DNA of 64,000 bases, taken from Achromobacter kerstersii (GTDB taxonomy: Bacteria; Pseudomonadota; Gammaproteobacteria; Burkholderiales; Burkholderiaceae_B). Numbering within the stretch: the stretch's first letter is position 1; every line of letters starts with the position of its first letter. The DNA is taken from positions 1-64,000 of the forward strand of contig NZ_CADIJQ010000015.1 in assembly GCF_902859595.1 (NCBI RefSeq), given 5' to 3'. The position numbers and the translations under genes are program-made. Shown here in pieces: positions 1-8,497 of the stretch. The notes below the pieces were generated by a model. It searched no databases. It worked only from the letters and a program-made list of their open reading frames with translations, and was not told where the DNA came from.

Positions 1-237
1 CTTCAGAACAGGGTCGACCACCTAAGGGAGCCGCAGAAACTCACCTGTCTCTCGTGGAATGGTAGCTAACCATTCCAGGGCTCAAGATACAAGGGAGCCG
101 AAGGCGGACGAAGATGACAAGGGGGAAGTCCGGAGCGAAGGCTCCGGACCGCAATCGTTGCCCCGCGCCCCGCAGGCCACCGCCGTCACGGGCGTCTTAA
201 GAACCCAACCGACAGCCCATAAAAAAACCCCGATCCA
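1..237. other. Intergenic DNA at left edge, no gene recognised
   Basis: No convincing gene is seen. Two short perfect hairpins are present: GGAATGGT/ACCATTCC with a 5-base loop at 56-76, and TCCGGAGC/GCTCCGGA with a GAAG loop at 129-148. Neither is followed by a T run, so they are not obvious terminators. A run of seven A at about 224-230 would be a T run on the minus strand just past the oxidoreductase stop, but no GC stem precedes it. The stretch may be the tail of an upstream locus cut by the window. Confidence 0.4.
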
Positions 238-1287
238 TCAAGGCAACGCCTCAGGCACCCCCAGTTCGACAGCCAACTTACTCAACCCATCCCAGATGCG
301 GCTGTCGAACTCTACCGAGTCCGCATTCACCGCCCGGTTCCGAGCTTCGTACTCCCCCGGATACTGCACCGCTTCCACGCCGGGTTGCGGTTTGCACGCG
401 TGCAGGTAGTCAATGAACGCACCCACTTCCATCGACCGCCAGTCCGTATTGAAGTCCACTTGCGGGTCCAGCAGCAGCGCGAACATATTGTTCGTTGCCA
501 CGCCGATGCGCGGGTGCTCGGGTTGGATCGTGCCGCCGCCAGACAGCACGCCGGCCAGCAGTTCGGCCACCAAACCCAGTGCATAACCCTTGTGGCCACC
601 GAACGGCAGCAACGCGCCGGGCGGGTCCGCGAACAGCGCGCCTGGGTCCGTCGTCGGATTGCCTTCGGCATCGATCAGCGATCCCGGCGGTGCTTGTTCG
701 CCCTTGGCGGCCAGCACGCGCGCCTTGTTCACGGCGATCGAACTCGTTGCCATGTCCACGATAAAGGGCGGACGGCCGCCGGGCAGGGGGCCGGCAAAGC
801 ACAGCGGGTTCGTGGTCAGGCACGCTTGTGCGCCGCCGAACGGCGCCACGGTGGGCGCGCGGTTGATCACGTTGGTGAAGGCCAGCAGGATCAGGCCCTT
901 GGCCGCCACCATTTCGCCAAAGTGGCCCATGCGGCCCAGGTGATGGCTGTGGCGCAAAGTCAGGATGCACTGGCCATGTTCCTGCGTGCGCTCGATCGCT
1001 TTTTCGATCACGACCTTGCCCACGTATTGACCCAGACCGTGGTGGCCGTCATAGGCCAGCATCGCGCCACGGTCGTTCACCAGTTCGGGGCGGCCGTCGG
1101 GCTTGGCCAGCCCTTCGGACAGCACACGCCGATAGTTCGTCAGGATCGACAGCCCGTGGCTGGTGTAGCCCACCCGGTCGGACTCGACCAGGTGTTCAGC
1201 CACGTCGCGGGCGATGTCTTCCGGCACGCCTTGCGCCATCAGCACCAGGCGGCCGTATTCATTGGCTTGAGCTAAAGAGAGTTTCAT
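238..1287 (-). CDS. Ldh-family NAD(P)-dependent malate/L-lactate-type dehydrogenase
   Basis: Cytosolic NAD(P)-dependent 2-hydroxyacid or imino-acid oxidoreductase of the Ldh_2 family, which includes malate, sulfolactate and ureidoglycolate dehydrogenases and piperideine-2-carboxylate reductase. At 349 aa it has the usual family length. The family SHG motif lies at residues 43-45, the HLGRMGHFG segment at about 116-124, TTNPLCFAGP at 158-167 and GGHKGYAL at 230-237. An AAGGAG ribosome site precedes the ATG and overlaps the stop of the upstream transporter gene (12-nt gap), so the two are probably one operon. The transporter suggests a di- or hydroxycarboxylate substrate; the exact substrate cannot be read from the sequence. 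Confidence 0.85.
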   Translation of the reverse strand: MKLSLAQANEYGRLVLMAQGVPEDIARDVAEHLVESDRVGYTSHGLSILTNYRRVLSEGLAKPDGRPELVNDRGAMLAYDGHHGLGQYVGKVVIEKAIERTQEHGQCILTLRHSHHLGRMGHFGEMVAAKGLILLAFTNVINRAPTVAPFGGAQACLTTNPLCFAGPLPGGRPPFIVDMATSSIAVNKARVLAAKGEQAPPGSLIDAEGNPTTDPGALFADPPGALLPFGGHKGYALGLVAELLAGVLSGGGTIQPEHPRIGVATNNMFALLLDPQVDFNTDWRSMEVGAFIDYLHACKPQPGVEAVQYPGEYEARNRAVNADSVEFDSRIWDGLSKLAVELGVPEALP

Positions 1288-1299
1288 GATGCGTGCTCC

Positions 1300-2799
1300 T
1301 TAGATCCAGCCGAGCCAGCGCCAGTAGGTCGCGCCCATCACCAGCATCAGCAGGTAGCCCACGATGGTGACGATGATGCCGACCTTTGCGAACTGCTTGG
1401 CGTTAAACGTTTCCGTACCCAGGCACACCATGTTCTGCGGTGCGTTGATCGGCAGGATGAAGCCGTAGCTGACCACGAAGCCCAGCAACATCGTCATGCC
1501 CAGGCGGCTGAAGTCGCCCGGCAGCGTGGCCAGCACCGAAATCAGAATGGGCAGCATGGCCGACGTCAGTGCCGTCGCGCTGGCGAAACCCAGGTGAATG
1601 ACAATCAGGAAGGCGGCAAGGATGGCGAAGATGGCGAGCGGCCCCAGGTGATCCAGCCCGGTGTGCGCCACGACCTGGTTGCCCAGCCATTGGCCCGCTT
1701 GCGTCGTCAACAGGGCGGTGCCCAGGCTGATACCCACGCCGAACACAATCACCGTGCCCCATGGGATACGCGATTGCACGTCTTTCCACGTCATCACGCC
1801 AAAGCGCGGCAGCATCAGCAGGACCAGACCGAAGTAGGTGGTCGAGGTGGTGTCGAACTTGTGCAGCTTGCCTTCGGTCGACCAGAACAGCAGCAGCATG
1901 ATCGACACGGCCATCAGGCGCTTTTGCGCGCCCGTCATCGGGCCCAGTTCAAGCAGCGACTTTTCGACCGCTTCCTTGCCCCCGGCGATGCTGTCGCTTT
2001 CCGGCGGCAGCAGCTTCAGAACGACGACAATCAGCACCGCCGACATGATCAGCGACCAGGGGGCGCCGGCAATCAGCCAGTCCGACCACGCCACGCGTTC
2101 GCCCAACATCTTTTCCATGAAGCCGACCGTCAGCAGGTTCTGCGCGGCGGCGGTTTGGATGCCCACGTTCCAGATGCTGGTGGCTTGCGCCACGATGATC
2201 ATGATGCCGGCGGCGATATTCGAACGCTTGTCCACGCCGAAGGCCGCGATAACGCCCATCATGATCGGCACGACGGCGGCGCTGCGCGCGGTGGCGCTGG
2301 GCACGACCAGGCTCAGCACGATCGTCACGGCGATACATCCGATCAGGATGCGGCGCGTGCTGGTGCCCACCCGGGACAGCGTGACCAGCGCGATGCGACG
2401 GTCCAGGCCGGTGAAGGTCATGGCGGCCGCAATGAACAAGGCGCCGGTCACCAGCGCCAGCGCCGAGTTCGCAAAGCCTGTCAGCGCCATGCTGATGGCG
2501 GCCGACGTGCCGTACAGCACGTTCGGGTCTTTGATTGTCGGAGCCGTGCCCAACAGGAAAGCCATCAGCGTCGTGATCATGATCGCGCTGGCTTCGTAAG
2601 ACACGGCTTCGGTAATCCAGACCACCACCGCAAAGGCCAGGATCGCCAACATGCGGTGTCCCGCGACCGGCAGGTCGGCGGGCAAGGGCATCATCAGCAC
2701 CCCGATCATCACCACGATGCCGGCGACGAGTCCGATTGGAATTTTTGCTTTCTGGGGTGCCTGTGAGGCAGGGACAGCGGCTGGCGCGGTCATATCCAT
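1300..2799 (-). CDS. DASS/SLC13-family divalent anion transporter
   Basis: Inner-membrane secondary transporter of the divalent anion:sodium symporter family, whose members import dicarboxylates (succinate, malate, tartrate, citrate) or sulfate. The 499-aa protein is mostly hydrophobic with about twelve predicted membrane segments. It has the two small-residue repeats typical of the family: PSATARSAAVVPI near residue 165, and SATALTSAMLPI plus an INAPQN segment in the C-terminal half. A cytoplasmic Ala/Pro-rich tail precedes the first helix. It is first in a likely operon with the Ldh-type dehydrogenase, so it probably imports that enzyme's substrate. A perfect FNR-type box lies about 115 nt upstream of the start. 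Confidence 0.87.
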   Translation of the reverse strand: MDMTAPAAVPASQAPQKAKIPIGLVAGIVVMIGVLMMPLPADLPVAGHRMLAILAFAVVVWITEAVSYEASAIMITTLMAFLLGTAPTIKDPNVLYGTSAAISMALTGFANSALALVTGALFIAAAMTFTGLDRRIALVTLSRVGTSTRRILIGCIAVTIVLSLVVPSATARSAAVVPIMMGVIAAFGVDKRSNIAAGIMIIVAQATSIWNVGIQTAAAQNLLTVGFMEKMLGERVAWSDWLIAGAPWSLIMSAVLIVVVLKLLPPESDSIAGGKEAVEKSLLELGPMTGAQKRLMAVSIMLLLFWSTEGKLHKFDTTSTTYFGLVLLMLPRFGVMTWKDVQSRIPWGTVIVFGVGISLGTALLTTQAGQWLGNQVVAHTGLDHLGPLAIFAILAAFLIVIHLGFASATALTSAMLPILISVLATLPGDFSRLGMTMLLGFVVSYGFILPINAPQNMVCLGTETFNAKQFAKVGIIVTIVGYLLMLVMGATYWRWLGWI

Positions 2800-2906
2800 C
2801 TCCGGTTGAGGTCAAACTGACGACACACGCCCCGCGAGCACGGGTTTATCTAATTCGATGTGTCGACGCTACAGGACGATCGTGACGGCATTGAGGAAAA
2901 CCCGCA

Positions 2907-2920
2907 TTGATGTGGATCAA
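2907..2920. promoter_or_regulatory. FNR/ANR-type binding site upstream of the DASS transporter
   Basis: The sequence TTGATGTGGATCAA is an exact match to the FNR/ANR consensus TTGAT-N4-ATCAA. It is centred about 114 nt upstream of the transporter ATG, inside the roughly 300-bp gap between slmA and the transporter. The spacing suits an activator site on a promoter with a leader of about 70 nt. Anaerobic control of the transporter-dehydrogenase pair is inferred from the motif only. Confidence 0.55.
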
Positions 2921-3098
2921 GCTGATGGCAATCTGGGCTTGAGCAAACCCATCCGGGGCATTATGCTCGTCCGCCCTTGATGGTCGCAAGCCGGGACTGT
3001 TGCATGAATGCACACGAATTGTGCCAGCGCCCTACGCAGTTGGCACCTGATTTCTACTTGAATTCGTTCGTGTTATGCCGCTAATGCGTGGGGCGTAC

Positions 3099-3674
3099 TT
3101 AACCCAGCGCCAGGCGCAGTTGCTCATCCAGATGCAGCGTCGGCGCCACGCGCCAGCCGCTTTGCGCATAACGCAGCCAGCGGCCCAGCACCAAATGCGT
3201 CAGCAGGCTGGCGTGCGCGGCCACATTGGCGTCCGAGGGCAAGCCGCCATCCGTGATGGCGATGCGCAGCGATTGCTTCAGCGACGTTTCGATGCGGTCG
3301 TTGATATGGTTGATGCGTTCTTGCAGCCGGTTGTCTTCCGTGACCAGCGCGTCGCCGGTCAGCACGCGCGTCATGCCCTTGTTGCGTTCGGAAAACGTCA
3401 ACAGCATGGCCACGGTCTTGTGGGCTTGCGGCACGCCGTAGGGTTCGGCGGCGGCGATCTGGTTCACCAATGTGAAGATGCTGGTTTCGATGAATTCGAT
3501 CAGCCCTTCGAACATCTGCGCCTTGCTGGCAAAGTGCCGGTACAGCGCGGCTTCGGACACTTCAAGGCGCGCGGCCAGCGCGGCCGTGGTGATGCGAGCC
3601 GCATGCGGCTGCTCCAGCATCTCGGCCAGGGTTTGCAGAATTTGGGTCTTGCGCTCGCCGGGTTTGCTCGCCAT
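3099..3674 (-). CDS. slmA: Nucleoid occlusion factor SlmA (TetR family)
   Basis: DNA-binding protein that blocks FtsZ ring assembly over the nucleoid. The 191-aa product has an N-terminal TetR helix-turn-helix at about residues 27-52 (TTAALAARLEVSEAALYRHF) and the C-terminal all-helical SlmA domain, including a conserved FSERNKGMTRVLTGDAL segment. Length is close to the E. coli protein (198 aa). It follows the HAD nucleotidase and argB on the same strand, an arrangement I recall from Bordetella and Achromobacter. A generic TetR repressor is less likely given similarity along the whole length. Confidence 0.88.
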   Translation of the reverse strand: MASKPGERKTQILQTLAEMLEQPHAARITTAALAARLEVSEAALYRHFASKAQMFEGLIEFIETSIFTLVNQIAAAEPYGVPQAHKTVAMLLTFSERNKGMTRVLTGDALVTEDNRLQERINHINDRIETSLKQSLRIAITDGGLPSDANVAAHASLLTHLVLGRWLRYAQSGWRVAPTLHLDEQLRLALG

Positions 3675-3730
3675 GGAAGGAACTGCTCTCGCGCAGGCTT
3701 GACGGTGTAGGGGGAGGGAGACGCGCGCCG

Positions 3731-4477
3731 TTATCCCCGCAGGGGACGCCGGCGTAACAACAAATCACTGACGGAGTTTACTCGCAAGTCGACGTAGCCC
3801 GGACGGTGGGATTGGCCGCGCGAAAAGGGGGTGCCAGGGTGATAAACGTGCACCGTGCGCACGCCGACGCGCCGCGCGCCGCGCAGGTTGGCCAGCGTGT
3901 CTTCCACCAGCACCGCGCGATGAGCCGGCACGCCTTCGCGGGCCAGCACGTAGCGCAGCAGCGCGGGCGACGGCTTGGGGCGGAACTCGCCGTGCAGGCG
4001 CATGTGTTCAATGGCCCACAGGCTGTCGAACTGGCGCAGGATGCCCAGCCGCGCCAGCACGGATCGCGCATAGTGCAGCGGCGCATTCGTCAGCAGCACC
4101 TTGCGGCCCGGCAGTTGCCGCAGCTTGTAGGCCAGCGCCTTTTCGGCGCGCACCAGCGGGTTGACGTCGAAGTCGTGGCTGCGATGCAGGAACTCGTGCG
4201 GGTTCACGCCGTGATGCCGCACCATGCCGATCATCGTGGCCCCGTAGCGCTGCCAGTATTGGCGGCGCAAGTCGTTGGCGGTATCGATATCGACATTCAA
4301 CGCCTCGGCGACGGCCATGGTCATGCCGTGGTCGATCTTCGGAAAGATGGCGTGAGAGGTGTCGTGGAGCGTGTTGTCCAGGTCAAACAGCCACAGGCGT
4401 TCGGAAACGCCCGTGGCCTCGCGGCGCGAGCGGCGCATGCGCACCGCCGGCCGCAACAGCAGACGCTGTGCTCGCAT
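3731..4477 (-). CDS. HAD-family pyrimidine 5'-nucleotidase
   Basis: HAD-superfamily phosphatase of the SDT1/YjjG-like pyrimidine 5'-nucleotidase group, expected to dephosphorylate nucleoside monophosphates in the cytosol. The nucleophile motif FDLDNTLHD lies near residues 31-39, motif II is LLTNAP, and motif IV is VLVEDTLANL. The chosen ATG overlaps the argB TGA (TGATG), which implies translational coupling; a TTG one codon upstream is also possible. About 30 residues rich in Arg and Leu precede the HAD core, so a start closer to the core cannot be excluded. Confidence 0.8.
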   Translation of the reverse strand: MRAQRLLLRPAVRMRRSRREATGVSERLWLFDLDNTLHDTSHAIFPKIDHGMTMAVAEALNVDIDTANDLRRQYWQRYGATMIGMVRHHGVNPHEFLHRSHDFDVNPLVRAEKALAYKLRQLPGRKVLLTNAPLHYARSVLARLGILRQFDSLWAIEHMRLHGEFRPKPSPALLRYVLAREGVPAHRAVLVEDTLANLRGARRVGVRTVHVYHPGTPFSRGQSHRPGYVDLRVNSVSDLLLRRRPLRG

Positions 4478-5379
4478 CAATGCGAGCTGATCATCGTGCC
4501 AACGCCTTGATCGGTCAGGATTTCAAGCAGCAGGCAGTGCGGCACGCGGCCGTCGACGATGTGGACAGAGTTCACGCCGTTCTTGGCGGCGTCCAGCGCC
4601 GACGAGATCTTGGGCAGCATGCCGCCCGAGATGGTGCCATCAGCGAACAGTTCGTCGATGGTCTGCGCCGACAGGCTGCGCAGCAACTTGCCGGCCTTGT
4701 CCAGCACGCCCGGGGTGTTGGTCAGCATCAGCAGCTTTTCAGCGCCCAGCACTTCAGCCATCTTGCCGGCGACAACGTCGGCGTTGATGTTGTAGGCCGT
4801 GCCGTCTTCGCCGTAACCAATAGGCGAGATGACCGGGATGAACTGGTCGTCTTGCAAGGCCTTCACCACGGCCGGCTCAACCAGCGTGATGTCGCCCACG
4901 AAGCCGATGTCGATCGGTTCATTGGGGTTGTCCTTGTTGGCCATCAGCTTTTTCTGGGCCTGGATCAGACCACCGTCTTTGCCGGTCAGGCCCACGGCCT
5001 TGCCGCCGACTTCGTTGATCATCATGACGATGTCTTGCTGGACCTGGCCGCCCAGCACCCATTCGACCACTTCCATGGTCTCGGCATCGGTCACGCGCAT
5101 GCCCTGGATGAAGTTGCCTTGCTTGCCAATGCGGCGCAGCGCGTCGTCGATCTGCGGACCGCCGCCGTGCACCACCACCGGGTTCAGACCCACCAGCTTG
5201 AGCAGCACGACATCGTGCGCGAAGCTACGCTGCAAGCGCTCTTCCGTCATGGCGTTGCCGCCGTACTTGACCACGATGGTCTTGCCGTGGAATCGTCGGA
5301 TATACGGCAGTGCTTCAGACAGCACAGCGGCTTTGACAGCGGGGGACGAAACGGCAGCAGGGTCGGGGGTGTCGGTCAT
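4477..5379 (-). CDS. argB: Acetylglutamate kinase
   Basis: Catalyses the second step of arginine biosynthesis, phosphorylating N-acetylglutamate. The 300-aa amino-acid-kinase fold is complete: IVVKYGGNAM near residue 30 (phosphate loop), VVVHGGGPQID near 70, and the C-terminal ATP-binding part. The frame is open a further 52 codons upstream, but the internal ATG at 5379 gives the normal N terminus, so I start there. The stop overlaps the ATG of the following HAD gene. Whether feedback control by arginine operates cannot be judged here. Confidence 0.95.
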   Translation of the reverse strand: MTDTPDPAAVSSPAVKAAVLSEALPYIRRFHGKTIVVKYGGNAMTEERLQRSFAHDVVLLKLVGLNPVVVHGGGPQIDDALRRIGKQGNFIQGMRVTDAETMEVVEWVLGGQVQQDIVMMINEVGGKAVGLTGKDGGLIQAQKKLMANKDNPNEPIDIGFVGDITLVEPAVVKALQDDQFIPVISPIGYGEDGTAYNINADVVAGKMAEVLGAEKLLMLTNTPGVLDKAGKLLRSLSAQTIDELFADGTISGGMLPKISSALDAAKNGVNSVHIVDGRVPHCLLLEILTDQGVGTMISSH

Positions 5380-5541
5380 GGCAGCTAAGTCGGCAATATA
5401 TGTGTAAGTGGTTAGAAAAAATGCCTGCACAAAAACGCGTTTGGCACGCGGTAGCGCAAGCATACGACGGATTGTAGTACCACACGTTTCATATACCCAA
5501 AACCCATGTTCATATGCCCGACAAATAACCGTCATTCAGGT

Positions 5542-5628
5542 AAATTGGGGGCGTTTTCGAGGACGCGGGGCCCCGCAAAAGGGGGCTGATCCGCACTGGT
5601 TGGGCATCGGCCCCCAATTTTTATCCTA
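5542..5628 (+). promoter_or_regulatory. Candidate attenuator or riboswitch leader of metQ
   Basis: Two mutually exclusive helices can form. The downstream one pairs GGGGGCTGAT (5581-5590) with ATCGGCCCCC (5606-5615), ten pairs with one G-U, followed by AATTTTTATCC, which looks like an intrinsic terminator ending about 20 nt before the metQ ATG. The upstream one pairs AAATTGGGGGC (5542-5552) perfectly with GCCCCCAATTT (5610-5620) and would break the terminator. A 12-bp palindrome GCGGGGCCCCGC (5565-5576) sits between them. I could not match it to a SAM riboswitch consensus. Confidence 0.5.
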
Positions 5629-5643
5629 TAAAAGAGGCGACAC

Positions 5644-6432
5644 ATGCGTTTGAACTTCGTCCGCTCTGCCCTGATGGCATCGGCCTTCCTGGTGGCAGCC
5701 AATGCCGCTCATGCTGAAAAAGTCGTAGTGGGCGCAACCCAGGTGCCGCATGCCGAAATTCTGGAAGTGGTGAAGCCGCAGTTGGCCAAGCAAGGCGTCG
5801 AGCTCGACATCAAGGTGTTCAGCGATTACGTGCAGCCCAACCTGCAACTGGTCGACAAGCAGCTGGACGCCAACTTCTTCCAGCACAAGCCCTATCTGGA
5901 TTCGTTCAACAAAGACCGCAAGGCCACGCTGGTGCCGGTGGCGCTGGTTCACGTCGAGCCGTTTGGCGGTTATTCCAAGAAGATCAAGAGCTTGTCCGAG
6001 CTCAAGAACGGCGCCACGGTCGCCATCCCGAACGACCCGTCCAACGGCGGCCGCGCGCTGGCGCTGCTGCAAAAGCAGGGCGTGATCAAGCTGAAGGACC
6101 CGTCCAACATCCTGGCTACCGCCGCTGATGTGGTCGAGAACCCCAAGAAGCTGAAGTTCCGCGAACTTGAAGCCGCGATGTTGCCGCGTTCGCTGGACGA
6201 CGTGGATCTGGCGCTGATCAACACCAACTACGCGCTGGAAGCCGGCCTGGTGCCGACCAAAGACGCGCTGTTCATCGAAGGCGCCGATTCGCCCTACGCC
6301 AACATCCTGGTCACCCGCACGGACAACAAAGACGCGCCGGGCATCAAGAAGCTGGTCGACGCGCTGCACTCGCCGGACGTGAAGAAATTCATCCAGGAAA
6401 AGTACAAGGGCGCCGTAGTTCCGGCGTTCTAA
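5644..6432 (+). CDS. metQ: MetQ-type D-/L-methionine ABC substrate-binding protein
   Basis: Periplasmic receptor of the NlpA/MetQ family that delivers methionine to a MetNI importer. The first 24 residues form a signal peptide ending AAHA. There is no lipobox cysteine, so it is probably soluble rather than a lipoprotein. The family core starts KVVVGATQVPHAEILE and contains DNFFQH-like (ANFFQHKPYL) and PNDPSNGGRAL motifs. The 262-aa length is typical. A GAGG ribosome site lies 7 nt before the ATG. No metN or metI is next to it; the gene stands alone between divergent argB and its own terminator. Methionine as ligand is inferred from family. Confidence 0.88.
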   Translation: MRLNFVRSALMASAFLVAANAAHAEKVVVGATQVPHAEILEVVKPQLAKQGVELDIKVFSDYVQPNLQLVDKQLDANFFQHKPYLDSFNKDRKATLVPVALVHVEPFGGYSKKIKSLSELKNGATVAIPNDPSNGGRALALLQKQGVIKLKDPSNILATAADVVENPKKLKFRELEAAMLPRSLDDVDLALINTNYALEAGLVPTKDALFIEGADSPYANILVTRTDNKDAPGIKKLVDALHSPDVKKFIQEKYKGAVVPAF

Positions 6433-6461
6433 GTTTCAGCCCGCTGCGGTCTCCTGCATGA

Positions 6462-6485
6462 ACCGCCCGCTTGCCGGGCGGTTTT
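6462..6485 (+). terminator. Intrinsic terminator after metQ
   Basis: ACCGCCCG (6462-6469) pairs with CGGGCGGT (6475-6482) around a 5-base loop and is followed by TTTT. It begins 29 nt after the metQ stop. Confidence 0.85.
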
Positions 6486-6518
6486 ACTTTGGGCGAAACA
6501 AAAGGCGGAAAAAGGGCG

Positions 6519-6548
6519 GAAAAACAAAAAACCGCCCAAGCGGGCGGT
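6519..6548 (-). terminator. Intrinsic terminator after the tlpA-like gene
   Basis: Read on the minus strand, ACCGCCC and GGGCGGT form a 7-bp stem with a GCTT loop (6531-6548), followed by a long T-rich run (6519-6530). It lies 29 nt beyond the stop of the thioredoxin-like gene and faces the metQ terminator. Confidence 0.85.
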
Positions 6549-6577
6549 CTTTGGAGGCGGTGGCGATGACCCGGGCA

Positions 6578-7072
6578 TCAGCCCGCCGCCAGCGCCTTTT
6601 CCACGGTGGCGTGGAATTCGGCCACATCGTATTCGCCCAGATAGCGCTTGATGATGTGCCCCTGCTTGTCGATCAAAAAGGCCGTGGGCGTGAGCCGGAT
6701 GTCGCCGAAGGCGCGGGCGATGTCGCCCTTGGTATCCAGCGCCACGGGGAACGGCAGCTTGCGCTGGTCGGCGAAGTTCAAGACGAAGTTGGGCGGATCG
6801 TAATTCATGGCGACCGCCACGGCCTCGTAACCCTTGCCGGCGTATTCCTTATAGGCGGCGATGGTTTCCGGCATCTGCTTCACGCACGTCACGCAGCTGG
6901 TTGCCCAGAATTTGACCAGCACGACCTTGCCGCGCAGATCCTGCATTGAGAAGGTTTTGCCTTCCAGGGTGGTGAAGGTGACGTCGGGTGCGGTCTGGGC
7001 GGGGCGCCAGACGAACCAGGCGCCGATACCAACCGCCACCAGGACGGCCAGGGCTACGATGGCTTTTTTCAT
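6578..7072 (-). CDS. TlpA/ResA-family periplasmic thiol-disulfide oxidoreductase
   Basis: Membrane-tethered thioredoxin-fold protein likely to reduce or exchange disulfides in the periplasm, for example in cytochrome c maturation or oxidative stress. Residues 5-22 form a single N-terminal anchor. The AhpC-TSA/Redoxin fold follows, with the active site SCVTC near residues 55-59; the CVTC spacing residues differ from the common CGPC or CEPC. Length is 164 aa. The ATG overlaps the stop of the dolP-like gene by 4 bp, so the two are translationally coupled. Its substrate is not evident. Confidence 0.85.
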   Translation of the reverse strand: MKKAIVALAVLVAVGIGAWFVWRPAQTAPDVTFTTLEGKTFSMQDLRGKVVLVKFWATSCVTCVKQMPETIAAYKEYAGKGYEAVAVAMNYDPPNFVLNFADQRKLPFPVALDTKGDIARAFGDIRLTPTAFLIDKQGHIIKRYLGEYDVAEFHATVEKALAAG

Positions 7073-7809
7073 TTGATGGGCATCGCTTCAACGCCATTGC
7101 TCGTGCCGGCCGCGTTGTTGTCGCTGGGTGCTGTGCCGGTGCCGCTTTGAATGGGCGCTTTGGTTTCGGTGGAGGCGTCTCGGGTGCTGCTGTTGGACAG
7201 CCGGATCGCTTCTTCGCGGCTGATGGTCTCGAACAGTTTAACCACCTTGGCCACGCCGCCCACGTCTGCGGTGGCGTTGGCGGCATACTCGCCTTCAGCC
7301 TGCGTGACCTTGCCCATCAGGTAGACGACGCTGTGATCGGTCGTCAGCGCGATGGTGCCGGACGGCACGTACTTGGTGTTGATCAGCGCGGTCTTGACCT
7401 TGGACGTGAGCCAGGTGTCGTTCGAACGCGTGCCGAACGAGGCGATGGGGCCCACGTTCAACTGGTTGATGACCTGTTTGACGTTCTCGATGCTTTGCGC
7501 GATGGCGGTTGCCTGGGACTTGGCTTCCTCGGTGGGCACGTCGCCCGTCAGCAGCAGGTGGCCGCCGTAAGCCATGGCGTTGACCCGGGCGGTGTCGCCC
7601 AGCTTTTGCGAAATCTGGCTTTGCGCCTTGAAGGCCATGTTCTGGTCTTCAAGCTGGATACCGGAGGTGCGGCGGTCGGTGACGACAACCGCCGTGGTGG
7701 CGGCGGCGCCGCCTACGATCAGCGGCGCGCAGGCCGACAACGACAACGCGGCCGTGGACAAGGCCGCGGCAAGCATCAGCGGGCGGACGGCGGTTCTGAC
7801 GTCAGACAT
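7069..7809 (-). CDS. dolP: BON-domain outer-membrane lipoprotein, DolP/YraP-like
   Basis: Envelope lipoprotein with two BON domains, related to DolP (YraP), which supports outer-membrane integrity in E. coli. The signal sequence ends in a lipobox LSAC near residue 26. BON1 spans roughly residues 45-120 (ARVNAMAYGGHLLLTGDVPT) and BON2 about 125-200. A Ser/Thr/Ala-rich tail of about 40 residues follows, longer than in E. coli DolP. I start at the ATG that overlaps the preceding gene's stop; the adjacent ATG one codon earlier is equally possible. It lies in the conserved rsmI-yraN-diaA-dolP neighbourhood. Confidence 0.87.
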   Translation of the reverse strand: MSDVRTAVRPLMLAAALSTAALSLSACAPLIVGGAAATTAVVVTDRRTSGIQLEDQNMAFKAQSQISQKLGDTARVNAMAYGGHLLLTGDVPTEEAKSQATAIAQSIENVKQVINQLNVGPIASFGTRSNDTWLTSKVKTALINTKYVPSGTIALTTDHSVVYLMGKVTQAEGEYAANATADVGGVAKVVKLFETISREEAIRLSNSSTRDASTETKAPIQSGTGTAPSDNNAAGTSNGVEAMPIK

Positions 7810-8402
7810 CATTCGGTATCTCCAAGCAGAAGAGCGTCGATGCCGTCGCACAGTGCGTGCAGCAGCAGAATATGGACTTCCTGGATACGCATCGTGCGAT
7901 CGCTGGGAACACATAGATGGACGTCCATGGGCGTAATGAGTTCCCCCATGACGCCGCCGCCTTTGCCCGTGAGGGCCAGTACGTGCATTTCGCGCGCGCT
8001 GGCGGCTTCCATGGCGCGGACCACGTTGGGCGAATTGCCGCTGGTGGAAATGGCCACCAGCACGTCGCCCGCCTGGCCAAATGCATTGACCTGGCGTTCG
8101 TAGATCTCGTCAAAGCCATAGTCGTTGCCGACGGCGGTGAGGATCGAGGTATCGGTATTGAGCGCGATGCCCGCCAGCGGCAGGCGCTCGCGTTCGAAGC
8201 GGCCCACCAGTTCGGCGATGAAATGCTGCGCATCGGCGGCCGAGCCACCGTTGCCGCAAGCCAGAATCTTGCCGTTGTTCGCCAGGGCGCCGAATAGCAC
8301 GTCCACCGCCACTGCCAGCGGTTCGGCCAGGACGTTCATACTTTGTTCGCACGCAGCCATGGCGTCGCGAAAGTGCGACGTCATACGAGAGGTCATATCC
8401 AT
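7809..8402 (-). CDS. diaA: SIS-domain protein, DiaA/GmhA family
   Basis: Sugar-isomerase-fold protein of the phosphoheptose isomerase group. Its place between yraN and dolP matches DiaA, a DnaA-binding initiation factor in E. coli, but annotation pipelines often call it GmhA. The family motif CGNGGSAADAQHF and the phosphosugar loop ISTSGNSPNV are intact. From the ATG at 8402 it is 197 aa; ATGs at 8396 and 8384 also fit. The stop overlaps the dolP start (ATGATG junction). The sequence does not decide between a heptose isomerase and a DnaA regulator. Confidence 0.83.
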   Translation of the reverse strand: MDMTSRMTSHFRDAMAACEQSMNVLAEPLAVAVDVLFGALANNGKILACGNGGSAADAQHFIAELVGRFERERLPLAGIALNTDTSILTAVGNDYGFDEIYERQVNAFGQAGDVLVAISTSGNSPNVVRAMEAASAREMHVLALTGKGGGVMGELITPMDVHLCVPSDRTMRIQEVHILLLHALCDGIDALLLGDTE

Positions 8403-8497
8403 GGGCGCGATTATCTCACGGGGCCGCCTCGCTGTTCTGTCCATGCGTAACGACTGTGCGGATGGTCGTTACGGAGGGGCCGCGTGAGAGGCAACGG

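Noticed and set aside
59..409. 116-codon plus-strand frame at the left edge
   Set aside because: Runs into the antisense of the dehydrogenase gene; no homology or ribosome site recognised.
5500..5643. SAM-II or SAH riboswitch upstream of metQ
   Set aside because: The conserved cores I remember for these classes are not visible; only the alternative pairing is reported.
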